Below the pieces are notes generated by a model. It saw only the letters and a list, made by a program, of their open reading frames with translations, was not told where the DNA came from and searched no databases. A DNA stretch of 64,000 bases from Asterias amurensis (taxonomy: Eukaryota > Echinodermata > Asteroidea > Forcipulatida > Asteriidae): positions 15,385,006 to 15,449,005 of the forward strand of contig NC_092661.1 of NCBI RefSeq assembly GCF_032118995.1, written 5' to 3'. Below, piece after piece: positions 31,285 through 48,280 of this stretch. Position 1 is the stretch's first letter. Each line of letters starts with the position of its first letter. A program made the translations under genes and the position numbers.

Positions 31285-32023
31285 TGGATCCAATCTGTGT
31301 TAACCCATGGCTCAAGGTGACCTTAACTCACACACATGAGACATGAGACATGCAGTCACCTTTAAAGGGTCCGTTTATGATTGGGTTTTGGAACCGTTTG
31401 AATGTTTCAATCCTATTATAACATGTAGACATAATAATATATACAAACAGAAACTAACCTATGAAAATGGTTGCTGAAATACCTTTCCCATGCAATGACA
31501 TCATTTCGCAGAGTACTAAAACTCACCAATTTATTACAATGTTATTAATGATTTATAATCAGTGATAAAACAATTTTGGAGTATTTCTTGCTTATAATCT
31601 AATTTTGCTTAGCATAATTCTATACTAAAAGTAATTGTATTCTAGAAAGATGCTTAACTTATCGAAAGTTATGATTTTCTTGTAAGTTTGTCTTTTTTGA
31701 TGAATTTTTGTCAAACAATATTATTAAAATGTCAGAACGTCAATAAATGATCGGAGCTGAATCAATGATTGCGTAACATATTGCACCATCCTAATAAACT
31801 AGGATACTATGTTTCGGTTGGCGTAATTAAGAAATTACGTTTAAGACACTTTTTGTATATTAGCAGCTGGATACTAGTATTTGTATCCTGCACTGAGTGT
31901 TTGGCGAGACACTTCTCTATCAGTCGGCTTCCATTAAAAAGCCACCATTCCATCCACTACTGAGAAACCTGTCGATGGACCTTTTCGCAAGTACCCTTTG
32001 CGCAGGCGCCAACAAATGAATGA
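31285..32023. other. Non-coding stretch
   Basis: AT-rich, with no supported gene. A 64-codon frame at 31769 has no motif. Confidence 0.5.
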
Positions 32024-32087
32024 GGTGCATGCTGGTCTACCCAGCAAAAGCAATCAAACTTGATCGCTAGCTAGACCAGCATGCACC
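32024..32087. repeat. Short hairpin
   Basis: GGTGCATGCTGGTCTA and its complement TAGACCAGCATGCACC are separated by a ~32-base loop. Confidence 0.85.
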
Positions 32088-32101
32088 ACATTCCACGCCT
32101 C

Positions 32102-32424
32102 AAGGCCCGGTCACACAGGAGTGTGTTTTGGCGACCCCAACCAAAAACTGTTTCTGACGTCATAACCAAAACGATAACCGAGCTCACAACTCGGTTATCG
32201 TTCAGTCTGAACAGCAGAACCAACGACCAAAAACCGAAACAGTTTTTGGTTGGGGTCGCCAAAACGCACTCATGGCCCCTATAGCAAGAACGAAAACGAG
32301 ACCGATAAAAATGCACGCCCTCGATTGGTTGAATTGCTCCCCGCTTATTCAACCAATCGAGGGGGCGCATTTTTATCGTTGTCATTTTCGTTCTCGTTAT
32401 CGAGGCCTGTGCGACCGGGCCTTT
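32102..32424. mobile_element. MITE with nested palindromes
   Basis: The outer ends AAGGCCCGGTCACACAGG and CTGTGCGACCGGGCCTTT enclose two further inverted pairs: 'tggcgaccccaaccaaaaac' (32128) with its complement (32243), and 'ccctcgattggttgaa' (32317) with its complement (32350). Confidence 0.8.
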
Positions 32425-33010
32425 AGGAGTGCGCCCGAGTATTTGCGATATATGCTTTCAATACGTCAAGCCTACTTGACTATAAGTAATAGTCTTCCTC
32501 TTTGTTAACCAGACCAAACAATCTTCAAATTACAGCGAGTAAAAGAACTCAGCAGCCAAATATTGGTCACACGATCTAAAACCCATGAGAGTATTTCGCA
32601 ATTTCCCGCGTCCTTCACTGTCTTTCGTTTTAGAAGACAACGGGTTTTGTACATGACTTCCCGACTGTCTTATTGCACGAAATTTACATAATATCATCTG
32701 CCATCTAAAATGTTGATATCACATGTTATTTTAGTAAGGAATGGAATCATGAGTTTATCTTTCTGGTCCAGCAACAGGGACCCCTCTTTGTTCGTTTTTA
32801 CAAACACTTTAAAGTGTCATCTAAAAATAGAAAAAATCGGACACCACAGCAAATGAGCGCTATGTTCTGTTGTATATTTAAAAGATTTGATACAGTTCTA
32901 AATCATTCTAATGTACTTCATTATAGAATTCACGATTACGTCAATAACAATATTTTAGACCACGGCAGCATACTGAGCGTGTGCGTGGCTTGTTAGCCAT
33001 CAACAAACCT
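32425..33010. other. Non-coding stretch
   Basis: No gene, RNA or repeat recognised. Confidence 0.5.
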
Positions 33011-33252
33011 GGGCCCAATTTCATAGAGCTGCTTAGCACACATATTTGCTTAGTGTAAAATTTCTTCCTTAATTAAAACAGGATTATCAACAAAATTTTC
33101 ATTTGTTGCATATTGCTTGTAACTGGTATTCAGCAATAGTTTACTTATCCTTAAGACCACGTTGACATTTGGTTGATAATCCTGTTTTTATCGAGGAAGA
33201 AATTTCATGCTAAGCAAATTTTTGTGCTTAGCAGCTCTATGAAATTGGGCCC
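33011..33252. mobile_element. MITE with GGGCCCAATTTCATAGAGCT ends (copy 2)
   Basis: The 28-base ends are perfect to near-perfect inverted copies. About 242 bp, same interior as 4149-4395. Confidence 0.88.
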
Positions 33253-33582
33253 TGGTCTGAGGAAGCCAACAGACAAATGAAAATATTACGCGAAAGCCAA
33301 AACCCGCAACAGATGAAAATATATATCCAAGGGCAGACGGGTTGTTGCTTATCAACTCTCTTTATTTGTACACAAGGGATTGCTTTATTAGATGAAGCAT
33401 TGTTATGTTTCCATGAGAACAACATGCGTTGAAATTAACGACAGATCAATACGATACTCCACACTAAATGACTAATATTAAAAACAACCGCAGCATACTG
33501 TGAGTGTACGAGGGTTTCAAGTAATCAGGAATACAACTCTGAGGAAGGCAACACCCCAACAAATGAAAACAACTACAAGGAC
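33253..33582. repeat. Duplicated segment shared with 20.6-22.5 kb and 36.4 kb
   Basis: 'gaggaagcca', 'aagggcaga', 'atcaac.ctctttatttg' and 'gttatgtttcc.tga.aacaa' correspond to about 20660-20748 plus 22285-22330, and more weakly to 36384-36480. Part of the lectin gene duplication block. Confidence 0.6.
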
Positions 33583-35185
33583 ATTTTCACCGTGTTCACT
33601 CTTGAGCCAGCAAGGAGGATCAAAGGGGGATCTTATCTCGAAAGGGCGATCAAAGGGAGGTCACCGGCTAGTGTGAACGCGATCAGGATCGGGATCAGAA
33701 TGTCTTTCATGGAACATCCATATCAAAGAATTAGAAAACAAAATATCAAAAAATATTGGTATCATGAGTAGATTGAAGTATACACTCCCATCGAGCATTC
33801 TGCGTACTTTATATTGTTCACTTATTTTTTCATACCTCTCTTAATGTAACATTATCTGGGCCAATACATACAAGTCAAATCTGGATAAGTTGATTAAACT
33901 TCAGAAAAAGGCTATTCGCATTGTATGCAAGGCCCCCTTTCTTGAGCACACCACTCCCTTGTTTAAGAAACATAAGCTATTGTCTCTTATGAATATAAAT
34001 GTATTTCAGCAAGATGTTTTTATGTATAAGTTTGTAAACAACCAATTTCCTAAATCATTACTCAATCTCTTTGTTTTTAACAGCACCGTACATGATTACA
34101 ATACTAGGTCGTCAGCTAAATTTTATGTTCCCCTAATTAGATCAACTCTTTCCCAACACACACTTTCTTTCACTGGACCAAAAAACTGGAATAGTCTTCA
34201 ACCACCAATTACTAATTGCCCCTCAATTAGCTCGTTTAAATACCGACTAAAAACGTTTTTACTAAATTCGCTTTGCTTTTTATACTGGTAGTTGGCTTAG
34301 CCGTTACTTACTTACTTACCTACCTACTTACTCGTATGTTTTCTAATTTGTATTGTTTGTTTAACTTTTGTCCCTTTGTTTACTTCACTTACATGTTCTG
34401 CTTCATAGTTATATTTACATTGTTTAACCATGGTTAAACCTTTGTGTAGTTATCTACCGTAGTGGTATGTATTTATTTATTCGTCTATTTAGTGCTGTAT
34501 TCCTGTTTTGTTCTGTAATCTTGTAACGGGCACATCCGCCACAAGCCTCGGCTTTTAGGATGATGCCTCCATGTGATGTAAATGTGGAAATAACTGTTTT
34601 ATTGATTGATTAATCCTCCTTATCGACCTCCCTTCATTGCGAGATCAGAGGGAGGTGAGATCCCGCAAAGGCGATTAAAAAAAAACAAGTGTGAACGCAG
34701 ATCGAGATCAGGTCCTGCAATTTAAACTGAACTGGTCCCCGATCCCATAATTCGTATGACACTGGTAACCAACATCACAGCGATTGCATAACTCTTATGC
34801 TTTGCGTCCTCCAGAATTTTGAGTACCGACATTTTTTCGTTCATCATCTAACGTAAGCATATTTTTTTAGCATTCAAACAAATTATTTTTCAATATATTT
34901 TATATACAGTTAGAACATAGGGAAGTTATTGTCAGTTTGGTCAGTTCAATGTGTCTGAATTTTCGTCGAGTTCCAGTTATTTCAGGGAACATGCGCGCGC
35001 ACAACCATGGCCTCTCGCACAGCAACCTTTGCCGTCAGCTGAACTGAACTTTTAACTATACGAGATCAATGAGATCATACTCAAGTGTGAACGCGGCACA
35101 AAAATGCTTGATCTCGCTTTCGGGATCTGATCCTCATTGGATCCTTGTAGGAGGATGTAGTGTAAACGCGGTGTGTTTCACTGGA
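33583..35185. mobile_element. Inverted-repeat element interrupted by a LINE
   Basis: Both ends carry 'gtgtgaacgcg'-type motifs with 'ggaggatc' blocks in inverted arrangement (33583-33705 and 34613-35185; 'accgtgttcactc' versus 'gtgtaaacgcggt'). The LINE fragment at 33711-34613 splits it. Confidence 0.5.
33711..34613 (+). pseudogene. CR1/L2-like LINE 3' fragment (RT C-terminus)
   Basis: The reading frame starts with WNIHIKELENKI and has one stop at about 33839 (SYLS stop CNIIWANTY). It continues LIKLQKKAIRIVCKAPF, HDYNTRSS and GPKNWNSLQPPI to SSFKYRLKTFLLN. These are the ordered motifs at the end of CR1/L2-group reverse transcriptases. A 3' UTR follows and ends with a short (attg)n tail at about 34600-34613. 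It is 5'-truncated and inactive. Confidence 0.85.
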
Positions 35186-35732
35186 CCCAAGCTTTAGTTT
35201 TGTCATTAATTATCCCGGTAATGACATGTGTGTCCTTGATCACGTGTGTCCTTGATTACTTAACAATAATTGCCTCCTAATAAATTGGATGGTTGTAGAG
35301 TATCCAGGCATTACACAGACTGGTAAAGGGGTATCTCTGTTTCAGTTCAATGAGTAGGCGGCAACATGTTTATAGTGGCAATTTTTGGGGGGTCGAGAGC
35401 CCAAATCAGTTCAGTATATAATATTCATAAATACCTCAGACAGTTTCGCTATTCCTATTGGCGGAGAGCTCGTCACGTGGGGATGTTTAAACGGTTCATA
35501 ATGACCAGCTGGAGCTGTTTATAACCGGTTAACTTCGGATACAATGAGATGCCTACTACTACGCGCACGAATGCATTATCCGAAAAACTGTCTCAGTCAA
35601 AAAAAGGCAACACACGTACAGAGCTCAAGGACGTCCTCGGAAAACGGATAAGTTTTACAGAGTTTCATACTTAATTACGCATTTTAACCAAAAAGGCATT
35701 GATGAATGTGAATAAAAGAGTAGTGACTCATT
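35186..35732. other. Duplicated flank, non-coding
   Basis: 'cccggtaatgaca.gtgtgtcc' and 'acttaacaataattgcct' at 35212-35275 match 22622-22675. No gene was seen. Confidence 0.5.
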
Positions 35733-35848
35733 CTTAAACTGCCGTTTAAAACCTTGCAGGGTCGTGGCCGTGCGATAAGGGCCCTCGCCTTCGGCTCGGG
35801 TCTTTATCGCACGGGCACGACCCTGCCGGTTTTAAACGGCAGTTTAAG
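35733..35848. repeat. Long hairpin, TTAAACTGCCGTTTAAAACC ends
   Basis: Arms of about 50 bp: CTTAAACTGCCGTTTAAAAC pairs with GTTTTAAACGGCAGTTTAAG, and GCAGGGTCGTG and CCGTGCGATAA pair further in. The tip is CCTTCGG-rich. A TTAA lies within each end. Confidence 0.85.
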
Positions 35849-36002
35849 AGCTCGTCGCAACCCTTTTATTCCCTTTATAATACTAGTCGGTTTTCATATC
35901 GCGCTTTTCATACCCGAAGGGCTTCTCAAAGCGCTTCCAATATCATAATCCCTGGTCACTGGGCCAAAATAATTCGTTCCTTAAACCATGGGGAGTATAC
36001 AC

Positions 36003-36055
36003 TAGTGACGTCACTAGTACACTAGTGTACGTCACTAGTACACTAGTGTCGTCAC
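36003..36055. repeat. ACTAGT-rich direct and palindromic repeat
   Basis: 'cgtcactagtacactagtgt' occurs twice in a row. It directly abuts the SINE head fragment. Confidence 0.75.
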
Positions 36056-36142
36056 GTCCGGGACTAGAACCCCACTCTGCTGACCAGAAACACCAGAGCT
36101 TGAGATCGGTGCTCTTTTTATCCGCTCGGCCACGACACCCCA
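36056..36142 (-). mobile_element. tRNA-derived SINE head fragment
   Basis: On the minus strand, 'tgtcgtggccgagcggat' (A-box like) and 'gtggggttctagtcccgg' (degenerate B box) match the head of the SINE at 57343-57760. Its body is absent. Confidence 0.7.
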
Positions 36143-36383
36143 TTGTATGTGAGTAATGATTTGAGTTCTTTCCTAAAACAACATTTTGTTTGAAAGTGGC
36201 TTGTGATAACCACTAATAAATTAAGCCTCCCTTTGACTAATAATAATTCTAGTGAACAAAAGTGAGCAAAAAATGATAGACTGGTCCCCTGAATTTATCA
36301 GGCACTTGTTTTACAGGTACAAGGATCTCTTTGGAGACAGTGATTTTGTTGGATTAACGTGCAGTAACGGAAGCGTATCCAAG

Positions 36384-37186
36384 GGCAGACGAGCTTTGGC
36401 TCTTTCATTGTTCTCGGAGGTTCAAAATTACAGCTATTAGTAGCAACAGCAATTATTGTTATGTTACCATGACAACAAAATACGTTGAAGCCAACAACAC
36501 TTTGATTACTACACAGCTTGTCAGTCAGAGTTGTCTTGTATTTTGATCGCCTTTATGTAACAGTAATGAAAAGGGCGGTGCCGCTGGGGGGGGGGGTGTA
36601 CATTTTTGAAGAAGATACAACTAGAAAAGGGGAAAAGAAAAGATATGAAACAAGACAAAAATAGAAACAAGAAGAATAGGACTTTCATGTAATTTAAAAG
36701 AGAAAACGAAATGATGGAACCGTGTTACATGCATATTCTTACAACAACAAAAAATGGTGTGAGTGTGCATATAGGCCCCTATGGTATATCATGTGTAGGT
36801 ATTGCAAAAACCTAACACGATGTCAAGATGTGAGATGGTAAACAGTTATAGAACCCCCTAGTTTTATTGTTGCTGCATTAACTTTTCTTTTTACCATATT
36901 ATCAAAACCTTTTGTTTAGTTAATAAATGAAAAAAAACTTCGTTTGCACAACAATTGTTCATAATCAGTAAGCTTGGTGGCATCATGTTTTGATGGTATC
37001 GCTGCACATGGTGGTCATTTTGTTGAAAAGGTAGGATTTAATAAACTTTATTTATAACAACATTGTCCCCCAGCGTTCGGAAATTAAAACAAGCCACACT
37101 TCCATTGGATTTAGATTTACACTTAAATTCGTGTTGCAACCAACAATACAACACAAATCATGAGTATATTAGCAGTGGCACTCGTA
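36384..37186 (+). promoter_or_regulatory. Duplicated upstream region of lectin gene 2
   Basis: Counterpart of 23506-24120, including a G-run (36587-36597), 'gttcggaaattaaaac' and 'aatacaacacaaatcatga'. It probably contains the distal promoter of gene 2. Confidence 0.55.
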
Positions 37187-37194
37187 TGACGTCA
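37187..37194 (+). promoter_or_regulatory. CRE-type site, lectin gene 2
   Basis: TGACGTCA, 47 bp upstream of the TATA box; conserved in gene 1. Confidence 0.55.
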
Positions 37195-37240
37195 TGCTTT
37201 TCTTAACACACCGCCCTTGCTTCGGTTACTTTGTGTAACC

Positions 37241-37255
37241 TATATAAGTCACGTG
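37241..37255 (+). promoter_or_regulatory. TATA box with adjacent E-box, lectin gene 2
   Basis: TATATAAGTCACGTG: a TATA box (37241-37247) immediately followed by the E-box CACGTG. The ATG lies 106 bp downstream of the E-box. Confidence 0.6.
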
Positions 37256-37360
37256 ACGCCGATCGCAGATTGAGTCCGTAAAAAAGCTTGCGTGGAACAG
37301 TTTGCTTTTCAAAACATTGGGGAAAGGTAGCTGTGTTACCATTATTTGTGGGTTGTCAAG

Positions 37361-43727
<6,367 letters not shown>

Positions 43728-43925
43728 TATTGAATTGTATTTAGTTTAAACTATCGATTGATGAGTTTGTCGATTTATTTTAATCATGAGTACAATTTTG
43801 TGACACTTGAGTTATTATTATTAGACCTATTGCCATCATAAAAAGTCAAAAGTCTCATCTATCTAAATATTTGCAGATGGAAGGTGAACAGCAAATAACT
43901 TACACTGTTCACCCTCACACCATGT

Positions 43926-44290
43926 TTAAAGGGAAGGTACACGTTCGATAATTACTCAAAACAAATATTAACTTAAAAACTGACTTGGTAACTATCATTG
44001 GAGAGCTGATGATAGTATAAAACGTTGTGGGAAACGACTCCCTCTGAAGTAACGTAGTTTTTGAGAAAGAGGGGATTTCTCACTAAAATAATTAAAGACT
44101 TCTAGCTAGAAGTCTTTGAAAGCACACAAACTCGTCCAACAAGGGTGTTTTTCTTTCATTATTTTTCTCAAACTCCGATGACCAATTTGAGTTCAAATGT
44201 TCACATGTTTATTTTTCTATGCATATATTGAGATACATTAAGTGAGAACACTGGTCTTTGACAATTACCAACAGTGTACCTTCCCTTTAA
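43926..44290. mobile_element. TTAA MITE, AGGGAAGGTACAC ends
   Basis: TTAAAGGGAAGGTACACGTT to GTGTACCTTCCCTTTAA. The interior is related to family 1 ('gaaacgactccctctgaagt') but the ends differ. It lies 3' of gene 2. Confidence 0.88.
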
Positions 44291-45347
44291 GGAGAATGGA
44301 TGAGAAAGTGTAGACTCGTGGACAGAATGTACACTAGTCTCTTCTCTGACTTGAACTTTTTTCCCAAAACTTTTTGTTGTTTGGCAACATTTCTATTTTG
44401 CAAAATTTATAAGCGTATTCTAATATTATCGAGTACCATGTGATCATCAGCTTACAATATTATGTTTTAACTAGAGAAAATTAATTTGCTGGTTATGTTC
44501 TTGGGAACAATTTTATGTATGTTTATGCACGCAAACCGGATAATGTTGCAGCAATTTAATTAAAATAATGTTACCTGTTTTTTCCTGCCTAAAAGCACAA
44601 GTTGAAAAAATTAGTTAGATTAGTTTAATGACATAATTGGCACTAATTGGTATGAATAAAGACGTCACACGCGCGTGACTCTACCGCACGCGTTTGCAAG
44701 CTCCTGCTTCTAACGTACGCCTGCATCAAAAATTTTATGCACTGAAACTTAAAACTACCAACAAATATTTCGCAGCCTACTTAAATTCCGTAAAATTATT
44801 ACCTAGTAAAAGTGTGTACATGTTATCAATAATTATTCCCATAATACAGTTTCTGAGTTTTTCTTGCTTAATGTATATTAACTACAAACTCGGTTAAAAA
44901 AAAAATTCATCTTGACTTCGGTACTACTACCAAAACAAGCAATTGTTCGTGAAATAAGAAAGTTCATCATCTGAATTTGAATGACAGACGTATTTGGCAC
45001 TACTGCTGGTCTAAAGAAAGCTCGATCTTTGGCTTTGGTTTATTACTCTCGCATAGATGCAGGCGGGCGAGAGTGGGTTATAATCCAACAAGTTTAATTA
45101 ATTAACTTATGGTTAACAGCCGCTTGCTTTATGACAACATTAAAACAAACAAAGGTTCATCAGCTTCAACTTCCCAGAAAGTATCCATAGATACAAATAA
45201 GTGTTGCATCACTGTGGCCACGACCAACATGCTACTAGAAAACCGGAACTAATCAAAAAGGGTCTCCAAGGAAAATAAGAGGACAACGTCAACAAATACC
45301 TGTACAGGGTGGCTGGGGTCTTATAAAACTTTCTTACAAGTGCTGCT
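44291..45347. other. 3' flank of lectin gene 2
   Basis: AATAAA at 44655-44660 is followed by a block shared with 30375 after gene 1. Otherwise only short frames. Confidence 0.5.
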
Positions 45348-45585
45348 TTAAAGACACACTGGACATTATTGGTAATTACTAAAAAATAATTGTTAGCTAA
45401 CAGTTTAACGAGCAGTGGGGAGCTGTTACTAGTACAAAACATAGTGAGAAACGGCTCCCTCTGAAGTATTGTTGTTTTTGAGAAAGAGGTAATTTCTTAC
45501 TCAAATTAATAAAAAAACTTCACGTCAGGCCTTTTATAATGCATCTAATAAAAGGGTATGTTTTCTTTCATTCTTCTCTTGCAAC
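45348..45585. mobile_element. TTAA MITE (truncated copy n)
   Basis: TTAAAGACACACTGGACATT and 'gaaacggctccctctgaagt' are present; the right half is cut near the next element. Confidence 0.8.
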
Positions 45586-45598
45586 TGAGCACCGCACA

Positions 45599-45895
45599 TA
45601 GAGTTATATATAAGAACTAGAGGGCGCACGAGTGATGCTTCGTGCACAAACGCCACGGAACTGCAAGATGACAAGCGCGTCATTCTTCTGCACGCGCGTT
45701 GAATATGAAATACACGTTTGAGGTTTTTTTTTATTGAACGCTCACGCGATGCTGCTTGTTCAACTTACAAAATGGCCGCACAAACACACGCTGTGAGATG
45801 CCAGTTTTGTCAACTTATTAGAAAATGGCCGCCTGCGCACATACCGGGGCGCGTATATAGGCCAGTGCGCCCTCTAGTTCTTACATATAACTCTT
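45599..45895. mobile_element. ~300-bp MITE with TAGAGTTATATATAAGAACT ends
   Basis: The ends TAGAGTTATATATAAGAACT (plus AGAGGGCGCAC) and GTGCGCCCTCTAGTTCTTAC (plus ATATAACTCT) are inverted. It is non-coding. Confidence 0.8.
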
Positions 45896-46609
45896 TGGCA
45901 CCGCACTAGGAACTTCCCACATTCCCCGCAAAAGACACAGTTACACTTTAAAACATTCACAAGTACTCACTCGATGCTTCGGGTCGTTGGGGTCCCTTCA
46001 TCAGCACCCCTGCCGTTGTCATCCATGCTATTCCCCGGTGCAAGCTTCTCCTCCGAGTCACCAACTACAACCAGTTCCTCGGCATATTTTAATAACTTTC
46101 AGACAGTGTGGATTGTATCTGAGGTTACGTTTCAAGTCTACGGTTTGTCCCGTACCGTACTGAAATGGAGTAAGCTTGCTCTCGTTTAATAGAGAAATGT
46201 AACAATGTTCGTAGGAAAAACGACGTCGGGAACAGCAAGCTGAGCTTTGGACATCGTTCGATCCGCTATACTACACACGCCAACTTGCGTCCGTGTAGGC
46301 ACGACACAAATGAATACATATCACATTCTGCTTGCTGTCGAAGCGCATTGAAAATAACCACCTGGAAACTTATTTGCATATCAATAGACATCTTCCCAAA
46401 AGTATGTTAGGCATTTTGGCGGCAGAAATAAGTATGGATTTAGGCGCAGAGTCGAGAGTAAGAGACGGGAAAGAAGTTTGACTATAGTCGAGATACAAAG
46501 CTGACTTCAATTGAACGTCTTGGTTTTATTGATTTACCGTTATGGAACACAGTAATATTGTTTTATTATTATTATCTTTTATTTATTATTCATTACCTAA
46601 AACGATTAG
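45896..46609. other. Non-coding stretch
   Basis: A 71-codon frame at 45974 (Ser/Pro-rich) shows no domain. No other signal. Confidence 0.45.
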
Positions 46610-47192
46610 CGAGGTTTAGCTGCATGTTACGCGAGCAGACATCTAAAGGGTGCAACCCAGTAAATAGTGACTGAATCAATGCGCTAAGCCTCATTAATAA
46701 TTTGTAGGCCCTCAAAATTGTATGTAAAATAATTACAGAATTGAGGGCCCAAACTTCCAGGGATTGTTGAAACGTGGCCCATTATTGTATCCTGGGGTTA
46801 CTGACTCACAATTCTGGGTGGTTTGGGGGAGCCAGGCCCCGACAAAATGGTTTCATTTTGTTCACAAGCGTTATAGTACCCCTTTTCCAAGATGGCTGCT
46901 TCTTTGTTTGGAAGTAATGACTTATGGACTTCTAAATACTTGTTGTGTGTTTATGAATAATGTAACATTTAGGGTTGGATGAATAGGACTTTTATTTACT
47001 GGGGTGCATCCTGTACGTGAACGTCAAAATATCGTGTTGTTTCTATAGATGAAGTCACCACTTTGGGCTGATTGCATGCCCACGTATGCCGTCTGCGCGC
47101 ACGTAACTTCACAATGCTAAATTAAAAACGTGAGATTCGGACATTCACTTTCACATTGCTCGCGGAACGTGCAGCTAAACCTCCCTAATAAA
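46610..47192. mobile_element. Composite inverted-repeat element
   Basis: 'tagcgaggtttagctgca' and 'cgcgagca' (46610-46642) are inverted at 47160-47192, and 'ggtgcaacccagtaaata' at 46650 is inverted at 46993. A smaller palindrome ('ggccctcaa'/'ttgagggcc') lies inside at 46708-46750. Confidence 0.6.
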
Positions 47193-47379
47193 ATCTTGGT
47201 CAATTTCTGTTTGACTCACCCGGTACATTATTTATAGATTCATAAAGTCTACACTAAATTTCTTGATTTATGGGTCGTTTTTAAACATAAACGTAACTTG
47301 ATCAATGGAACCAAGCTAGTCAGTTATTAATCACTCAGTATCACAAAATAAAGCTGCACTTCGCATAGCAGAACAATGC

Positions 47380-47518
47380 GAGACGTTTGGGACGCTTGGT
47401 GGCAGCAGAATTACCAGGTAAAATCCATTGTTCTCGGTAATGTGCGCATGCTCAGAACTACGTAAACAATGGAAATTTACCTGGTAAGTCTGCTGCCACC
47501 TAGCGTTCCAAAGTCTCC
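47380..47518. mobile_element. 139-bp MITE
   Basis: The ends GAGACGTTTGGGACGCTTGG and CTAGCGTTCCAAAGTCTC are inverted and continue into 'ggcagcagaattaccaggta' and its complement. Confidence 0.8.
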
Positions 47519-47631
47519 CATTGACAAAGGAAGTTCGCAGCTTGTCCCCCTTTATATACAGGCATTAAGAAATAGACTATTTTCGTTACACGTTATTGAA
47601 TGAAGATAAAGATACTGTCATTATAAACGAC

Positions 47632-48020
47632 TTAAAGGAACACTTGCCTTGCAACGGACGAGTTGGTCAAAACAAAAGCGTTTGTAACCGTTTTTTATAT
47701 AATGCATATGGTTGGAAAGATGTTTTAAAAGAATACAATGATCCACACAAGTTTGCCTCAAAATTGCGTGGTTTTTCTTCTACTGTGCGAACTAACACGG
47801 TCAGCCATTTATGGGAGTCAAAATTTTGACCCCCGTAAATGGCCGACGTGTTAGTCGACGAGGTAAAAGGAAAACCACGCAATTTCGAGGCATGTTTGTG
47901 TGGATCATTGTATTCTACTTTTACAACATCTTTCTACCCATATACATTTTACAAAAAACGGTTACAAACGCTTTTAAAAGACCAACTCGACCGATCCAAG
48001 GCAATGTGTCCCTTTATTAA
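47632..48020. mobile_element. TTAA hairpin MITE family 2 (full copy)
   Basis: TTAAAGGAACACTTGCCTTG, ~185-bp arms meeting near 47824 (TTTTGACCCCCGTAAATGGC), and a right end with a degenerate TTTATTAA. Confidence 0.88.
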
Positions 48021-48187
48021 GAGATTGAACTGAACTTATGGGTGGTGGTATGTTGACGTTTAACCCGTTAACCCCAGTCAAATAAACCAAACATTCTCTC
48101 ACATATCCAGAAAGAGCTTGTCCCATTCTGTTAAGGCATTTAAACACATCACTGTATTTTCTCTTACTTACATATTTGAACGTGCTT

Positions 48188-48193
48188 TTTATT
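48188..48193 (-). terminator. Possible polyadenylation signal of the F-box gene
   Basis: AATAAA on the minus strand, about 90 bp past the stop codon at 48281. Confidence 0.4.
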
Positions 48194-48280
48194 GGCACCG
48201 AATGCGCAGAATTCTGTGGTAAGCAATGCCATGAAATTGGGGCCTGCTGCGATATGAAAACTCGTCCCCTGTCATCAGCT

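Noticed and set aside
47811-48033. Small protein starting MADVLVDEVKGK found three times
   Set aside because: It is the right arm of the hairpin MITE, repeated because the element is repeated.
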